From: Tumebacillus avium
GTDB lineage: Bacteria; Bacillota; Bacilli; Tumebacillales; Tumebacillaceae
DNA: 64,000 nucleotides
Direction: 5' to 3'
Assembly: GCF_002162355.1 (NCBI RefSeq)
Contig: NZ_CP021434.1
Location: 4,022,001 to 4,086,000, forward strand
The notes beneath the pieces were generated by a model. It was given only the letters and a program-made list of their open reading frames with translations. It did not search any database and was not told where the DNA came from. A program made the translations under genes and the position numbers. Shown here piece after piece: positions 25,301 through 34,136 of the stretch (the stretch's first letter is position 1; every line of letters starts with the position of its first letter).

Positions 25301-26975
25301 ATTGTTCGTCCTCTAGTGTATCATCCTGGCGGTACACCGCCACGCGGTTGCGCCCGGCCCGCTTGGCGCCGTAATACATGGCGCGGTCGGCGTAGCGCAG
25401 CAGCTGCTGGCCGTCTTCCGCATCGCTTGGGTAGGCGGCGACGCCGATTGAGACGGTCGTTTCGATGTGGAGCATTTCGCCTTCGAGCGTCGGCACTTCA
25501 AATTTCTCGGCAGCCATGCGCCCCCGGATCGCTTCGGCGATCTCGGTTGCGATCTCGACGCTTGCGCCCGGCAGCAGCACGAGGAACTCTTCGCCGCCGT
25601 AGCGGGCGACAAAGTCGCTTTTGCGCACCGTCTCTTCGAACAGGCGGGCGGCGCGCTCCAGCACGGCATTGCCGGCGAGGTGGCCGTAGCGGTCGTTGAC
25701 TTGTTTGAAATGGTCGAGGTCGATCAGCAGCAAGGAGAGCGGCGCATCGGTGATCCGCTCCATCTCTTCGGCCAGACGGCGCTCGAGGAAGCGGTGATTT
25801 GGCAGTTGGGTCAACTCGTCGTACAAGCTCTGCTTCTCCATGTTCGCGTACCGCATGGCGTTGCGGTAGGAGACGGTGAGCTGGTTGGCGAGGATGGAGA
25901 TCGCATCGAGCGTGGTCGCGTCAAATTCGCTTTTTTTCGTGCCGAGCAGACAGCAGAAGCCGACGTGGCGCTCGGTGCCTTTGAACGGCGAGATGAGCAG
26001 GGTGTTGTAGCCAAATCTGAGCAGTGCGTCGTTGAGCAGCCCTTTGCGCAGCGTCGGCGCTTCAGGGTTGGGCACATACACGGACAGATAGGCTTCCAGC
26101 GCTTGCACCTCAGCTTGGGTCAGCCCGTCCGATTGCGAGCGGACGACGAGTTGGTCGTCTTCGCGCACGAGGATGACGCATTGCACACGGTCAAACCATT
26201 TCGGCAGCTCTTTGGTCACGCGGCCAAACATCACGTCGGCCGCCAGCTCGCCGGAGAAATAGCCGGTCAGCCGGGTCAGGTTGCGAAAGAGCGACGAGGA
26301 GCGGTAGAGATCGTTGAACAGCTTAAACACATAAACGCACAACACAAGCGGGAGTCCGAAGGCCAACAGCCCTTGGAGCCCGTCTTTTTCATAGAGCAGG
26401 ATCACGACGACGCCAAGCGAGGTCGCAAACAGCGTGGAAAACAGGTCGAACTTCATATGCAGCAGCAAGTACGTTTGGATCTGCGTGCCGTTCAGGGAGC
26501 GGAAGTATAGGCTGAGGATGAGATGGTTGGCGAGATAATGCACGCAGATATAGGTAAGAAGCGGTATGTAATTGTCGTGCAGCAGGGTATGGTGGGAACC
26601 GCCCGTCAGGTAAAACGCCGTTGCCGCAATGCCCGCCGCCAACAAGAACATGCCGCTGTTGGCGAGCGCTTTCCAGAACTCCAGTTTGCCCTCCTGGTAC
26701 CAGCGCGCGAAAAAGATGATAAACTGGCTCATCAACACGACGGGAGCCAGACCAAATTTTAAAAAGATCAGCAGGTCTACGCTCAGCGACAAGGAGATGA
26801 CGAACTGATTGCGCTTGAGCCTGAAAAATTCGGTCATCGCATACAGCACAAATAAGGCGAGCAAGATCGGCGCGTCCGACAAGGAGACCACAGGCTGCGT
26901 GAACCGGAAAAGCGCGGTGACAAGCAGTGCAAGGCCGAGTGCTGTTGATAATCCGGCCAGACGTGAAAATGTCAC
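25299..26975 (-). CDS. Membrane-bound diguanylate cyclase (GGDEF)
   Basis: A 558-residue protein with about six or seven N-terminal transmembrane helices (residues 5-215), a GAF-like middle region (about 230-385) and a C-terminal GGDEF domain (395-550). The active-site motif is GGEEF (near residue 459), which is catalytically competent in the family, and an RxxD inhibitory site (RKSD) lies exactly five residues before it. It should make cyclic di-GMP in response to a membrane or GAF-sensed signal. Translation starts at GTG with AAAGGAG 9 nt upstream. It stands alone and converges on a small membrane protein gene. Confidence 0.93.
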   Translation of the reverse strand: MTFSRLAGLSTALGLALLVTALFRFTQPVVSLSDAPILLALFVLYAMTEFFRLKRNQFVISLSLSVDLLIFLKFGLAPVVLMSQFIIFFARWYQEGKLEFWKALANSGMFLLAAGIAATAFYLTGGSHHTLLHDNYIPLLTYICVHYLANHLILSLYFRSLNGTQIQTYLLLHMKFDLFSTLFATSLGVVVILLYEKDGLQGLLAFGLPLVLCVYVFKLFNDLYRSSSLFRNLTRLTGYFSGELAADVMFGRVTKELPKWFDRVQCVILVREDDQLVVRSQSDGLTQAEVQALEAYLSVYVPNPEAPTLRKGLLNDALLRFGYNTLLISPFKGTERHVGFCCLLGTKKSEFDATTLDAISILANQLTVSYRNAMRYANMEKQSLYDELTQLPNHRFLERRLAEEMERITDAPLSLLLIDLDHFKQVNDRYGHLAGNAVLERAARLFEETVRKSDFVARYGGEEFLVLLPGASVEIATEIAEAIRGRMAAEKFEVPTLEGEMLHIETTVSIGVAAYPSDAEDGQQLLRYADRAMYYGAKRAGRNRVAVYRQDDTLEDEQ

Positions 26976-27313
26976 AGCTGAAATCTCCTTTCAACAACTT
27001 GTAATTAACTAGCTAAAGCATTCTACACAGAGTTCTCAACACCTTTCTAAACAATAGAAAAATATAGATAAATCATACTGCTTATTACAGGTGTTTTTGT
27101 TAAGTGTTTTCGGAAAAATGGGACTGGAAACTTGTTATGAAAACTGGTAGTATTTCCAATTAATAGATTGAACGTGAGCCCATTGTTTCTGGAACTGAAA
27201 TAGAAGAGTTTTTTGTTTAAATGAAGGGTTTTCTTATTAAATAATGTCGACTTAGAACTTGTGATTGAAGACGTGATGCAAGGCGGCTGGCTGTTCAAAC
27301 GGGAGGAAGCACC
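26976..27313. other. AT-rich divergent intergenic region
   Basis: This 338-bp region separates divergent genes (diguanylate cyclase and beta-lactamase-fold hydrolase) and must hold promoters for both. It is much richer in A+T than its surroundings. I see no convincing paired -35/-10 elements, RNA gene or long inverted repeat in it. The GGGAGGA site for the downstream gene lies at its right end. Confidence 0.6.
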
Positions 27314-28912
27314 ATGTTAAACATACAAGCACTGGAAAAATTGATCCAACAAGAGATGGAAGCGGCGAAAGTGCCAGCGCTGTCGATCGCCGTCATCAAA
27401 GGCGACGAGGTGCTGTTCGCGCGCGGCTTTGGCGTGACCGACGCTGAAAATGGGGGCCTTCCGGTGACGGCCGACACGATCTTTCGCGTTGGCTCTGTCT
27501 CCAAGGTGATCACCGGCACGCTGATCATGAAGCTGGTCGAGCAGGGGCTGATCGATCTCGACACGCCGGTTACAGCATATGTGCCGTGGTTGACGCTGAG
27601 CGATCCGGACGCTGCGGACAAGGTGACGATGCGCACCTTGCTCACACATCGTGCAGGCTTCGTCAACGCAGGCACGTACCTCGGCAGCCGCGATCCGCAA
27701 GGATTGCGCAACTACGTGCGGGATGTGTTGTCACAGGCAAAACTGTACTCGCAGCCGGGCGAGCTTTTCAATTACAACTGCCACAGCATCGACATCGCCG
27801 GTCTGGTCGCGGAAGAGGTGACCGGGCGGTATTATGACGATCTGGTGCGGGAGCTGGTGTTTGAGCCGCTGGGCATGAAGCGTTCGACGTACGACCCGGC
27901 GGTCGCGATGACCTACCCGCTGGCGTTGCCGCACAACCTGACCGAGGGCGGCTATGAAGTGATTCACAAGATGCCGGACAATGTGGCGCATCATCCGTCG
28001 TTTTACCTGATGACGACCGCAAACGACCTGCTCAATTTTGTCCGCATGCACTTGCAGGACGGCACGAATGCCTGGCGCGAAGTGCTCCGCCCGGAGACGG
28101 TGCAGGAGATGCACGCGCAGCAAGTGGAACTGCAATCGGCGATCGGCTACGAGCTGGGCCTGACCTTCTTTAAAGTGCGGCGCAACGGCGTCTGGCTCTC
28201 CACGCATTTCGGGGATATCACGACCTACAGCGCCAACCTCTACATCGCGCCGGAGGAGGGCGTTGCGGTCGTCATCATGAACAACCGTCCGTTCCCGCAT
28301 GACAAAGTCATCGCGCCGATCCTCGACCAGTTGCTGCCCGACCGTTCCGATCAAGTGGCGGAAAAAGCGACCCGGGCAGCAGACCGCTTCCTCTGGCCGT
28401 CCTATGAGGGCGCGTACATCGGCAGCACGGCCGGGCTGATCGTCGTCGAGCAGAACGGGGAGGAACTGCGTGCCGCAGTGAACGGCAAAACATTGTCCCT
28501 GCGCCCGTTCCAAGACCAGTATGCCGGCTTTAATGAAGAAAACGTGCGGGAAGTGCTGGTGCATTTCGTGCCGAATGGGGATCAGCCTTGCAAGCACGTC
28601 ATGGTCAACAACACCCGCTGCCATCGCATCAACTACGATCCGTCGTTCCGGCCGGAATCGCATTGGATGGAAGCGTACCAAGGCGTTTACGCGCATGATC
28701 TCTACCTCGGCCCCTATCGGATCGCGCTGGAAGACGGACAGCTCACCGTCGAAGATCTGGAGTACGGCTCCGATTTCAAAGAGACGTTGCTGCCGGTGGC
28801 TCCGCACCTGTTTGTCGGGCCACATGCCAAAACCTTGGAGTTCCAACTCGGAGCAGACGGCCGCGTAAAGTCGTATCTCGCCATGTTTGGCTGGGAGATG
28901 TTCCGCATCTAG
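27314..28912 (+). CDS. Serine beta-lactamase-fold hydrolase (class C/ esterase type)
   Basis: A 532-residue protein whose first 350 residues form a beta-lactamase/transpeptidase-like domain. The nucleophile motif SxxK is SVSK near residue 61. The second motif, normally YSN/YxN, reads YNC (in FNYNCHS) near residue 155, and the third is HFG near residue 297. The C-terminal 170 residues form a beta-rich extension often seen in this group. It has no signal peptide, so it is probably a cytoplasmic esterase or peptidase rather than a resistance enzyme. GGGAGGAAG lies just before the ATG. The altered second motif is worth noting. Confidence 0.82.
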   Translation: MLNIQALEKLIQQEMEAAKVPALSIAVIKGDEVLFARGFGVTDAENGGLPVTADTIFRVGSVSKVITGTLIMKLVEQGLIDLDTPVTAYVPWLTLSDPDAADKVTMRTLLTHRAGFVNAGTYLGSRDPQGLRNYVRDVLSQAKLYSQPGELFNYNCHSIDIAGLVAEEVTGRYYDDLVRELVFEPLGMKRSTYDPAVAMTYPLALPHNLTEGGYEVIHKMPDNVAHHPSFYLMTTANDLLNFVRMHLQDGTNAWREVLRPETVQEMHAQQVELQSAIGYELGLTFFKVRRNGVWLSTHFGDITTYSANLYIAPEEGVAVVIMNNRPFPHDKVIAPILDQLLPDRSDQVAEKATRAADRFLWPSYEGAYIGSTAGLIVVEQNGEELRAAVNGKTLSLRPFQDQYAGFNEENVREVLVHFVPNGDQPCKHVMVNNTRCHRINYDPSFRPESHWMEAYQGVYAHDLYLGPYRIALEDGQLTVEDLEYGSDFKETLLPVAPHLFVGPHAKTLEFQLGADGRVKSYLAMFGWEMFRI

Positions 28913-29005
28913 CGAGCGAAACCTATACTTTCCGCCAGTTCTGAAAATGCCATCCCTTCACTAAGATGTAAACACTTCTTCTTACATAAAGGGAGGGCTT
29001 TCTTG

Positions 29006-30361
29006 ATGAAAAAACAAATCGCTTGGGCCGTGCTGGCGGCTGCTTTCACGATGGGAACGGTGTCCGGGGCGCCGTTGACCGGTTCGCACACGGCTCATGC
29101 ACAAACGGCAACCATCGTCGATCCGGCGCTGCTCTCGACGCTGGCGGGGCTGACCAATCTTGATTCGCTGAAAGTGATCCTGACCTATGAGCAAGCTCCG
29201 ACCCAGTCTGACCTCGACCTGTTGGCAGGGCTTGGCATCACATCCGGAAAAAAGCTGAAGAAACTGCCGATCGTGATCACCTCGGCGACCAAGGTGCAGC
29301 TCCAGGCCCTGCTTGGCCTCGAAAACAGCAACGTAAAAGCGGTTTATACCGATAAAAAACTGCAATACTTCCTCGAAGAATCGGTGGCGAAGATCGGGGC
29401 GAAGCAAGTCTGGAGCGATCCCGACCTCGGCTATACGGGACGCGGCGTCGGCGTGGCGGTCATCGACAGCGGCATCGACGGGACGCACCCTGACCTGCAG
29501 TTTGGCAAGCGCACCGTGCAAAATGTCAAAGTTGTCGATGATCTGCTCACCACGTTCATCAACCCGGTCTACGTGGAAAACGTCCTCGACTCTGACAACC
29601 TCGGCGGACACGGCACGCACTGCGCCGGCATCATCGCGGCAGACGGCACGTCCACCAATGGCCGCTACAAAGGGGTCGCGCCCGACGCGAACCTGATCGG
29701 CGTTTCCTCAGGGGCGGCGATTCTCGTCACCACGGCGCTGGAAGGCATGGACTACGTGCTGGCGAACAAGGACCGCTACAACATTCAAGTTGTCTCCAAT
29801 TCGTGGGGCACGACTGGGGCTTACGACCCAAATGACCCGATCAACGTGGCGAGCAAAGCACTGCATGACGCTGGCGTGACGGTGGTCTTTGCCGCCGGGA
29901 ACGAAGGGCCGGGCGAAAACACGCTCAACCCGTATTCGGTCGCACCATGGGTGATCGGGGTGGCGGCAGGCAACAAAAATGAAAACGTGCTGGCCGATTT
30001 CTCCTCGCGCGGCATCCCGGGCGACAGCGTCTACAAACCGACGATCACCGCGCCGGGCGTAGACATCATCTCGGCCAAAGCGAAGCAAAGCGTGCTCGCG
30101 CCTCTGTCGCTGCAAACCGACTTGGCGATGATCCCGCTGCAGCACCTCCCGTACTGGACGACGATGAGCGGCACCTCGATGGCCACGCCGCACATCGCCG
30201 GGGTGCTGGCCCTGATGGAGGAAGCCAACCCGAACCTTACGCCCGACCAGGCCAAAGCGATCCTCGAGAACACGGCGATCCCCATGCCGGGGTACCAGGA
30301 GTTTGAAGTGGGCAAAGGGTATGTAGACGCACTCGCCGCCGTACGCCAGGCCAAACAATAA
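29006..30361 (+). CDS. Secreted subtilisin-like serine protease (S8)
   Basis: A 451-residue preproprotease. Residues 1-33 are a signal peptide (cleavage after AHA), residues about 35-125 an I9-like propeptide, and the rest the catalytic domain with triad Asp154 (AVIDSGIDG), His202 (GGHGTHCAGI) and Ser391 (SGTSMATPH). An oxyanion-hole asparagine lies in FAAGNEGPG. It should be exported, mature itself and degrade extracellular protein. The ATG at 29006 is preferred over the adjacent TTG at 29003; GGGAGGG is 8 nt upstream. A strong terminator follows. Confidence 0.95.
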   Translation: MKKQIAWAVLAAAFTMGTVSGAPLTGSHTAHAQTATIVDPALLSTLAGLTNLDSLKVILTYEQAPTQSDLDLLAGLGITSGKKLKKLPIVITSATKVQLQALLGLENSNVKAVYTDKKLQYFLEESVAKIGAKQVWSDPDLGYTGRGVGVAVIDSGIDGTHPDLQFGKRTVQNVKVVDDLLTTFINPVYVENVLDSDNLGGHGTHCAGIIAADGTSTNGRYKGVAPDANLIGVSSGAAILVTTALEGMDYVLANKDRYNIQVVSNSWGTTGAYDPNDPINVASKALHDAGVTVVFAAGNEGPGENTLNPYSVAPWVIGVAAGNKNENVLADFSSRGIPGDSVYKPTITAPGVDIISAKAKQSVLAPLSLQTDLAMIPLQHLPYWTTMSGTSMATPHIAGVLALMEEANPNLTPDQAKAILENTAIPMPGYQEFEVGKGYVDALAAVRQAKQ

Positions 30362-30377
30362 TTCGCAGGTAGCAATT

Positions 30378-30403
30378 GTCCCATGGTTTCCATGGGACTT
30401 TTT
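30378..30403 (+). terminator. Rho-independent terminator of the protease gene
   Basis: A perfect 9-bp stem (30378-30386 with 30390-30398), a 3-nt loop and a T5 run, 17 bp after the stop. Confidence 0.93.
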
Positions 30404-30610
30404 ACTTATCGTTAACGTTGTTAAGTGTATTTCACTTACAGCAAATGAGAAGAACTACTAAAAACGGGTTGACTGAATATTCTTCATTGTTGTACTCTAA
30501 CTGCAAGGGCACGTTAGATGTCCTGCCATTAAAGAATCAAGTGGGGTCATTTACAAAAAGCAACGTGTGGTTCAACGGGAAGACCCCTTGCGGTCAGCAA
30601 GGGGTCTTTT
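30404..30610 (+). other. Intergenic region ending in a plus-strand terminator
   Basis: Between the protease terminator and the metallo-hydrolase gene, the plus strand has a weak promoter-like pair (TTGACT 30469-30474, TACTCT 30493-30498). About 80 nt later there is a perfect 12-bp hairpin (30580-30591 with 30597-30608) followed by TTTT. The hairpin contains the stop codon of the minus-strand gene but has no U-run in that direction. A short untranslated transcript is possible but unproven. Confidence 0.3.
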
Positions 30611-31574
30611 CGTGTTGTTCATGTTGGTCATGCGTAGCGGCGGGGGAGAAGGTGAACGACTCCCCGTGTTCGCGGATCAGGATGCGGGACGCTTCGGCAC
30701 CGGCGATCTGCAACAGCCGCTGCAACGGCTCGTCGACCGGTTCATGTGACAAAACAAACGTGTCCCAGTGAATCGGAACGAGGTGCTTCGCCCCGCTGTC
30801 TAGGAACATCTGCCAAGCCTGCTCCGGCGTGCAGTGCGCCCCTTGGTAGGAATCGGGGGAGTAGGCGCCGATCGGCAGGAAGGCGATGTCGATCGGGCCG
30901 TATTGGCGCAGTTCAGCAAACGATGGCGTGTAGGCGGTGTCGCCAGCGAAAAACAGTCGCACGCCTCGATATTCGATCAGGTAGCCGGTCCATCCATAAT
31001 CGCCGTTCCACGGAAAGCGCCGTCCCCAGTGCTTCACCGGCACCGCCGTGATGGTCAGTCCGTCGGCCAGTTCTACCCGCTCGCGGCCGCCGAGCTCCAG
31101 CACGCGCCGAAATGACATCCGCTTCAAGAGCCGCGATGTGTTGTGGGCGGTGACCACGCTGGTGGCAGGGTTCTGCAGCCGCTTGAGCGTCGGCAGGTCA
31201 AAATGGTCGAGGTGAGCGTGCGACAACAGGATCAGGTCGGGCGCACCCGCTTCTTCCACCGTCAGCGCGGCCGCCGTGTGCCGTTTTGGCCCGATCACCA
31301 AAGGTCCGCCGAGCGACACGCCTACTTTTTCCGAAAAAACGGGGTCGGTGATGATCTTTTTGCCGAGCACGTTCAGATACAAAGTCGAGTGTCCAATCCA
31401 GCTCACCGTCACATGATCATCCGACCACTCGGCGATGGCCGGTTTGCGTTGGGGTTGTTTATAGGCAGGTTTCGGATGCAGTTTGCGCATCCGCGAGTAT
31501 TGCAGCAAAATAAGCGCCGCCAGGGCGGCCGCGAAGAAGACCAGAATCCCGAGTACCCACAGCAAGACTTTCAT
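30594..31574 (-). CDS. Membrane-anchored MBL-fold hydrolase (NAPE-PLD/UlaG-like)
   Basis: A 326-residue protein with one N-terminal transmembrane helix (residues 3-24) followed by a metallo-beta-lactamase-fold domain. Characteristic stretches are WIGHSTLYLNVLGKKIITDPVF and the zinc motif SHAHLDHFD (HxHxDH) near residue 120, with a later FAGDTAY and PIHWDTF. This pattern is that of the N-acyl-phosphatidylethanolamine phospholipase D-like and UlaG-like group, so a phosphodiester or lactone substrate at the membrane is plausible. The last ten residues are His/Glu-rich. It is divergent from the gene at 31643. Confidence 0.85.
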   Translation of the reverse strand: MKVLLWVLGILVFFAAALAALILLQYSRMRKLHPKPAYKQPQRKPAIAEWSDDHVTVSWIGHSTLYLNVLGKKIITDPVFSEKVGVSLGGPLVIGPKRHTAAALTVEEAGAPDLILLSHAHLDHFDLPTLKRLQNPATSVVTAHNTSRLLKRMSFRRVLELGGRERVELADGLTITAVPVKHWGRRFPWNGDYGWTGYLIEYRGVRLFFAGDTAYTPSFAELRQYGPIDIAFLPIGAYSPDSYQGAHCTPEQAWQMFLDSGAKHLVPIHWDTFVLSHEPVDEPLQRLLQIAGAEASRILIREHGESFTFSPAATHDQHEQHEKTPC

Positions 31575-31642
31575 CTCTCTGCTCCTTTTTTTCTCTTTTT
31601 CGGTGCTTCTATTGTATCATGTATCTAAAGGAGTGAACGATT

Positions 31643-32167
31643 ATGGCGAAACGTTCGAAACTGGTCGACTACGGGCACAAGGAAGGCGAGGCGGTGGAAA
31701 AAGGCACGCTGTTTGTGCTGGACTCGTTTGAAGGGTTCGAGGAAGCAGATTTGGCGAAGATCGTGGAGCTGGCGGAGACGAGACGGTTTACGAAGATCGT
31801 GCTGTTCCCGCATAACGAGAAGACGCTGCGGACGATGGGGGAAGAAGGAGTGTCGGCGTTTCACGCGCGGGTTAAAAACCTGGCCTATCTGGCGGACGAC
31901 TCGCCCTCCACGCTGCCGATCGTCGTGGACAAATGGGAGGAGAAGCGCAAGAAGTACACGCCGATGGAACTGATCGTGCGCTATTTTGAAGAAAGCTACC
32001 GGGCTCCGTATTTCTTGTACCTGACCGACCGCTATGCGAACATCTTCTCGACCTTTGCGTCGTTTGAAGAAGTGATCAAAAAAGTTCGCCTGGTGATCGA
32101 CCGCAAAAACGGGCTGCTGCCGACCTCCCGGCTTGATGAGTACCAAAACCGCTGGGACTACGTATGA
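31643..32167 (+). CDS. Conserved-looking hypothetical protein
   Basis: I do not recognise this 174-residue soluble protein. It has alternating strand-helix segments (GTLFVLDSF, TKIVLFPH, TLPIVVDKW) suggesting a Rossmann-like alpha/beta fold, and is charged overall, with a Lys/Glu-rich centre (KWEEKRKKY). It has no signal peptide or membrane helix. AAAGGAG lies 9 nt before the ATG. It is monocistronic, with its own terminator. Confidence 0.65.
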   Translation: MAKRSKLVDYGHKEGEAVEKGTLFVLDSFEGFEEADLAKIVELAETRRFTKIVLFPHNEKTLRTMGEEGVSAFHARVKNLAYLADDSPSTLPIVVDKWEEKRKKYTPMELIVRYFEESYRAPYFLYLTDRYANIFSTFASFEEVIKKVRLVIDRKNGLLPTSRLDEYQNRWDYV

Positions 32168-32216
32168 CACCGGACGAGGCAAGTCCGATTTTAGGCGATA
32201 TATGGCGATTTTTGAC

Positions 32217-32247
32217 AAAGAGCGGAGAAGATCTCGCTCTTTTTTTA
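32217..32247 (+). terminator. Rho-independent terminator
   Basis: An 11-bp stem with one bulged G (32217-32228 with 32232-32242) followed by a T7-8 run, about 50 bp after the preceding stop. Confidence 0.88.
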
Positions 32248-32252
32248 TTTGC

Positions 32253-32281
32253 TTGACACTTTGGATAAAGGAGGTGACAAT
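32253..32281 (+). promoter_or_regulatory. Promoter of the desaturase operon
   Basis: A perfect TTGACA (32253-32258) and GACAAT (32276-32281) are separated by 17 nt. Transcription would begin around 32288, immediately before a tandem TTTTTGGTC repeat. Confidence 0.6.
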
Positions 32282-32292
32282 AAGAACATAGT

Positions 32293-32328
32293 TTTTTGGT
32301 CTTTTTGGTCTTTTTGTATTTTTGGGTA
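32293..32328 (+). repeat. Tandem 9-bp TTTTTGGTC repeat in the desaturase leader
   Basis: Two exact TTTTTGGTC units (32293-32301, 32302-32310) are followed by two degenerate ones (TTTTTGTAT, TTTTGGGTA). They sit at the predicted transcription start of the desaturase operon and could be an operator or an RNA element. Confidence 0.65.
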
Positions 32329-32397
32329 TAACTGCTGAAATTTCGCCCAAGAATTAAAAATATCGAATCAAACACAGAAATGAGGAATCGACAAACA

Positions 32398-33282
32398 ATG
32401 ATCTTGCTTCCCAACCTCGACGTAAGACTTGAACAAAAAATCATCGACTTGTACGAGGAGCATAAAAAACGTGCTGCCAACATCGATTGGAGCTATCACG
32501 AATTTGTACCTTGGGAATTAGGACGCAGTTATAAAGAAATACCGTGGAGCATCGAACAGCAGACCCTGCCGCAGCCGATTGCGATGGCGATCGAAACGGC
32601 CTTGCTGACCGAAGTGAACTTGCCGTGGTTCACCACCTACCTCAGCTCGACGTTTACCGGGTCGCTCGACGTGATGAAGGAGTTCATCTACACTTGGGTT
32701 GCGGAAGAGGACCAGCACAGCAACCTGCTGGAGACCTACCTGCTCCTGACCCGCAACGCCAACCCGGATCAGTTGCACAAGCTGCGCCGCACGGTGGTGG
32801 AAAGCGGTTTTGAAACGAGCTTCACCACACCGATCGAAGCGATCACCTACGCTTCGTTCCAGGAGCTGGCAACGCTGGTGTTCTACACGAACGTGGCGAA
32901 AGTCGCCGCGCCGTATGATGAGACCTTGGCTGCGCTCCTGCGCCGTCTGGCGAAGGATGAGTCCTTGCACTACTCCTTCTACCGCGATGTCGTCAAGGCG
33001 CATCTGGAACTGGAGCCGAACTACTTGATGTATGTGGCGCGCGTGCTGCTTGGCTTCTTCATGCCGGGCAACAACATCCCGGGCTATGACGACCGGATGA
33101 AAGTGATCGCCAAAGAAGTCGGCTACGGCCCGGCGCATTACTACAGCCAAGTGGTGATGAAGCTGGTCGAGTACTGGGGTATCGCCGATCTGCGTCCGAC
33201 CACCGTCGAAGCGGAAAAGGCGCGGCTGGATATCTTGAAGTACTGCGACCGTCTGGGGCGCATCGCGAGACGTTTCGCATAA
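32398..33282 (+). CDS. Acyl-ACP desaturase-like di-iron protein
   Basis: A 294-residue soluble ferritin-like protein of the stearoyl-ACP desaturase (FA_desaturase_2) family, which introduces a double bond into acyl chains. The two iron-binding motifs are recognisable as EEDQHSN (for EExxH) near residue 103 and DESLHYSFY (for DExxH) near residue 190. The ATG at 32398 is chosen because GAGGA lies 11 nt upstream, while the earlier in-frame ATG at 32380 has no ribosome site. The stop codon overlaps the start of the next gene by one base (TAATG). Such soluble desaturases are unusual outside plants and actinobacteria. Confidence 0.88.
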   Translation: MILLPNLDVRLEQKIIDLYEEHKKRAANIDWSYHEFVPWELGRSYKEIPWSIEQQTLPQPIAMAIETALLTEVNLPWFTTYLSSTFTGSLDVMKEFIYTWVAEEDQHSNLLETYLLLTRNANPDQLHKLRRTVVESGFETSFTTPIEAITYASFQELATLVFYTNVAKVAAPYDETLAALLRRLAKDESLHYSFYRDVVKAHLELEPNYLMYVARVLLGFFMPGNNIPGYDDRMKVIAKEVGYGPAHYYSQVVMKLVEYWGIADLRPTTVEAEKARLDILKYCDRLGRIARRFA

Positions 33283-33977
33283 TGGCGATCAAACTCACGA
33301 AGCGCCGTCTGGAGTTCTTGGAACATCTGGTGCGCCTGTTTCAGGAGGCGCAGGAACCGGTGCATTATGCTGCGGTCGCCGAGTCGGTTGGCGTCAGCAA
33401 ATGGACGGCGTACGATGTGTTGAAGGAATTGGAGAAAGTGGGCTTCCTGGCCCGCTCCTATTCGGTCAACGAGAATGAAACGGGGCGTTCGGTGGTGCTG
33501 TATTCGCCGACGCAGGCGGCGTTTGAACTGTTCCGGCCGGTGCGCCGCAGCTTGACGGCGCTGGCCGACTGGAACGCAGTTAGGGAACAGGTGTCCCATA
33601 TTGCTGAAGCGCTGCAAAAGCGTTCGGTGCGCGAGGCGCAAAACCGCATTCTCCAGGCCTCCCCGAAAGTGGAGCAGAAGCTGGAATTTTGCGCTTGGAT
33701 GCTCGGCGGGTTGATTCACTACATGTCGCGCATGGACGATCGGTTGAAGCGCGTGGTGATCGAGATCACGTCGGGCATCAAACAGTCGGAAGTGTTGCTC
33801 GCGATGTTTGTCGGCACCGTCTCCGGTGTGGTGATCCGTTCGGTCGGCAAGGAGCTCGATCCGAAGATGACCGGATTGGTGCAGCAGTTTCACCAGTGCC
33901 TGCCCGACCTGAGCCAGGAGGAAGTGCAGGTCATGGCTGAGTTTCTGCGCCAGAAGATGGACGACAAGTTTCAATAG
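33282..33977 (+). CDS. Winged-helix transcription regulator coupled to the desaturase
   Basis: A 231-residue protein. Residues about 8-60 form a winged helix-turn-helix (VHYAAVAESVGVSKWTAYDVLKELEKVGFL), followed by a helical C-terminal half (residues 85-231) that probably binds a ligand or forms dimers. I cannot place it in a named family. The start overlaps the desaturase stop, so the two are translationally coupled, which suggests it controls membrane lipid unsaturation. The repeat array at 32293-32328 is a candidate binding site. Confidence 0.75.
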   Translation: MAIKLTKRRLEFLEHLVRLFQEAQEPVHYAAVAESVGVSKWTAYDVLKELEKVGFLARSYSVNENETGRSVVLYSPTQAAFELFRPVRRSLTALADWNAVREQVSHIAEALQKRSVREAQNRILQASPKVEQKLEFCAWMLGGLIHYMSRMDDRLKRVVIEITSGIKQSEVLLAMFVGTVSGVVIRSVGKELDPKMTGLVQQFHQCLPDLSQEEVQVMAEFLRQKMDDKFQ

Positions 33978-33995
33978 TTTTTATCAGGATGGACC

Positions 33996-34032
33996 AAACA
34001 CTCGATTCCCAAAAGGGGGTCGGGTGTTTTTG
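33996..34032 (+). terminator. Rho-independent terminator
   Basis: A long imperfect stem with several G-T pairs (about 33996-34010 with 34015-34029) followed by T residues ends the desaturase/regulator operon. Confidence 0.8.
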
Positions 34033-34136
34033 GTGTCTTTTTGTGTGATTAATGAGACGACAAGATTTCCAAAGCGAAGCGGACGATTCTTTGTTATAAC
34101 AAGAGAAGAACTTGACTGCAGGTGGAGGCGTACAGA

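Noticed and set aside
32268..32290. A very strong Shine-Dalgarno-like AAAGGAGGTGA ahead of the desaturase
   Set aside because: No ATG, GTG or TTG lies at a usable distance downstream and the following frame is short. The bases are better explained as promoter spacer and -10.
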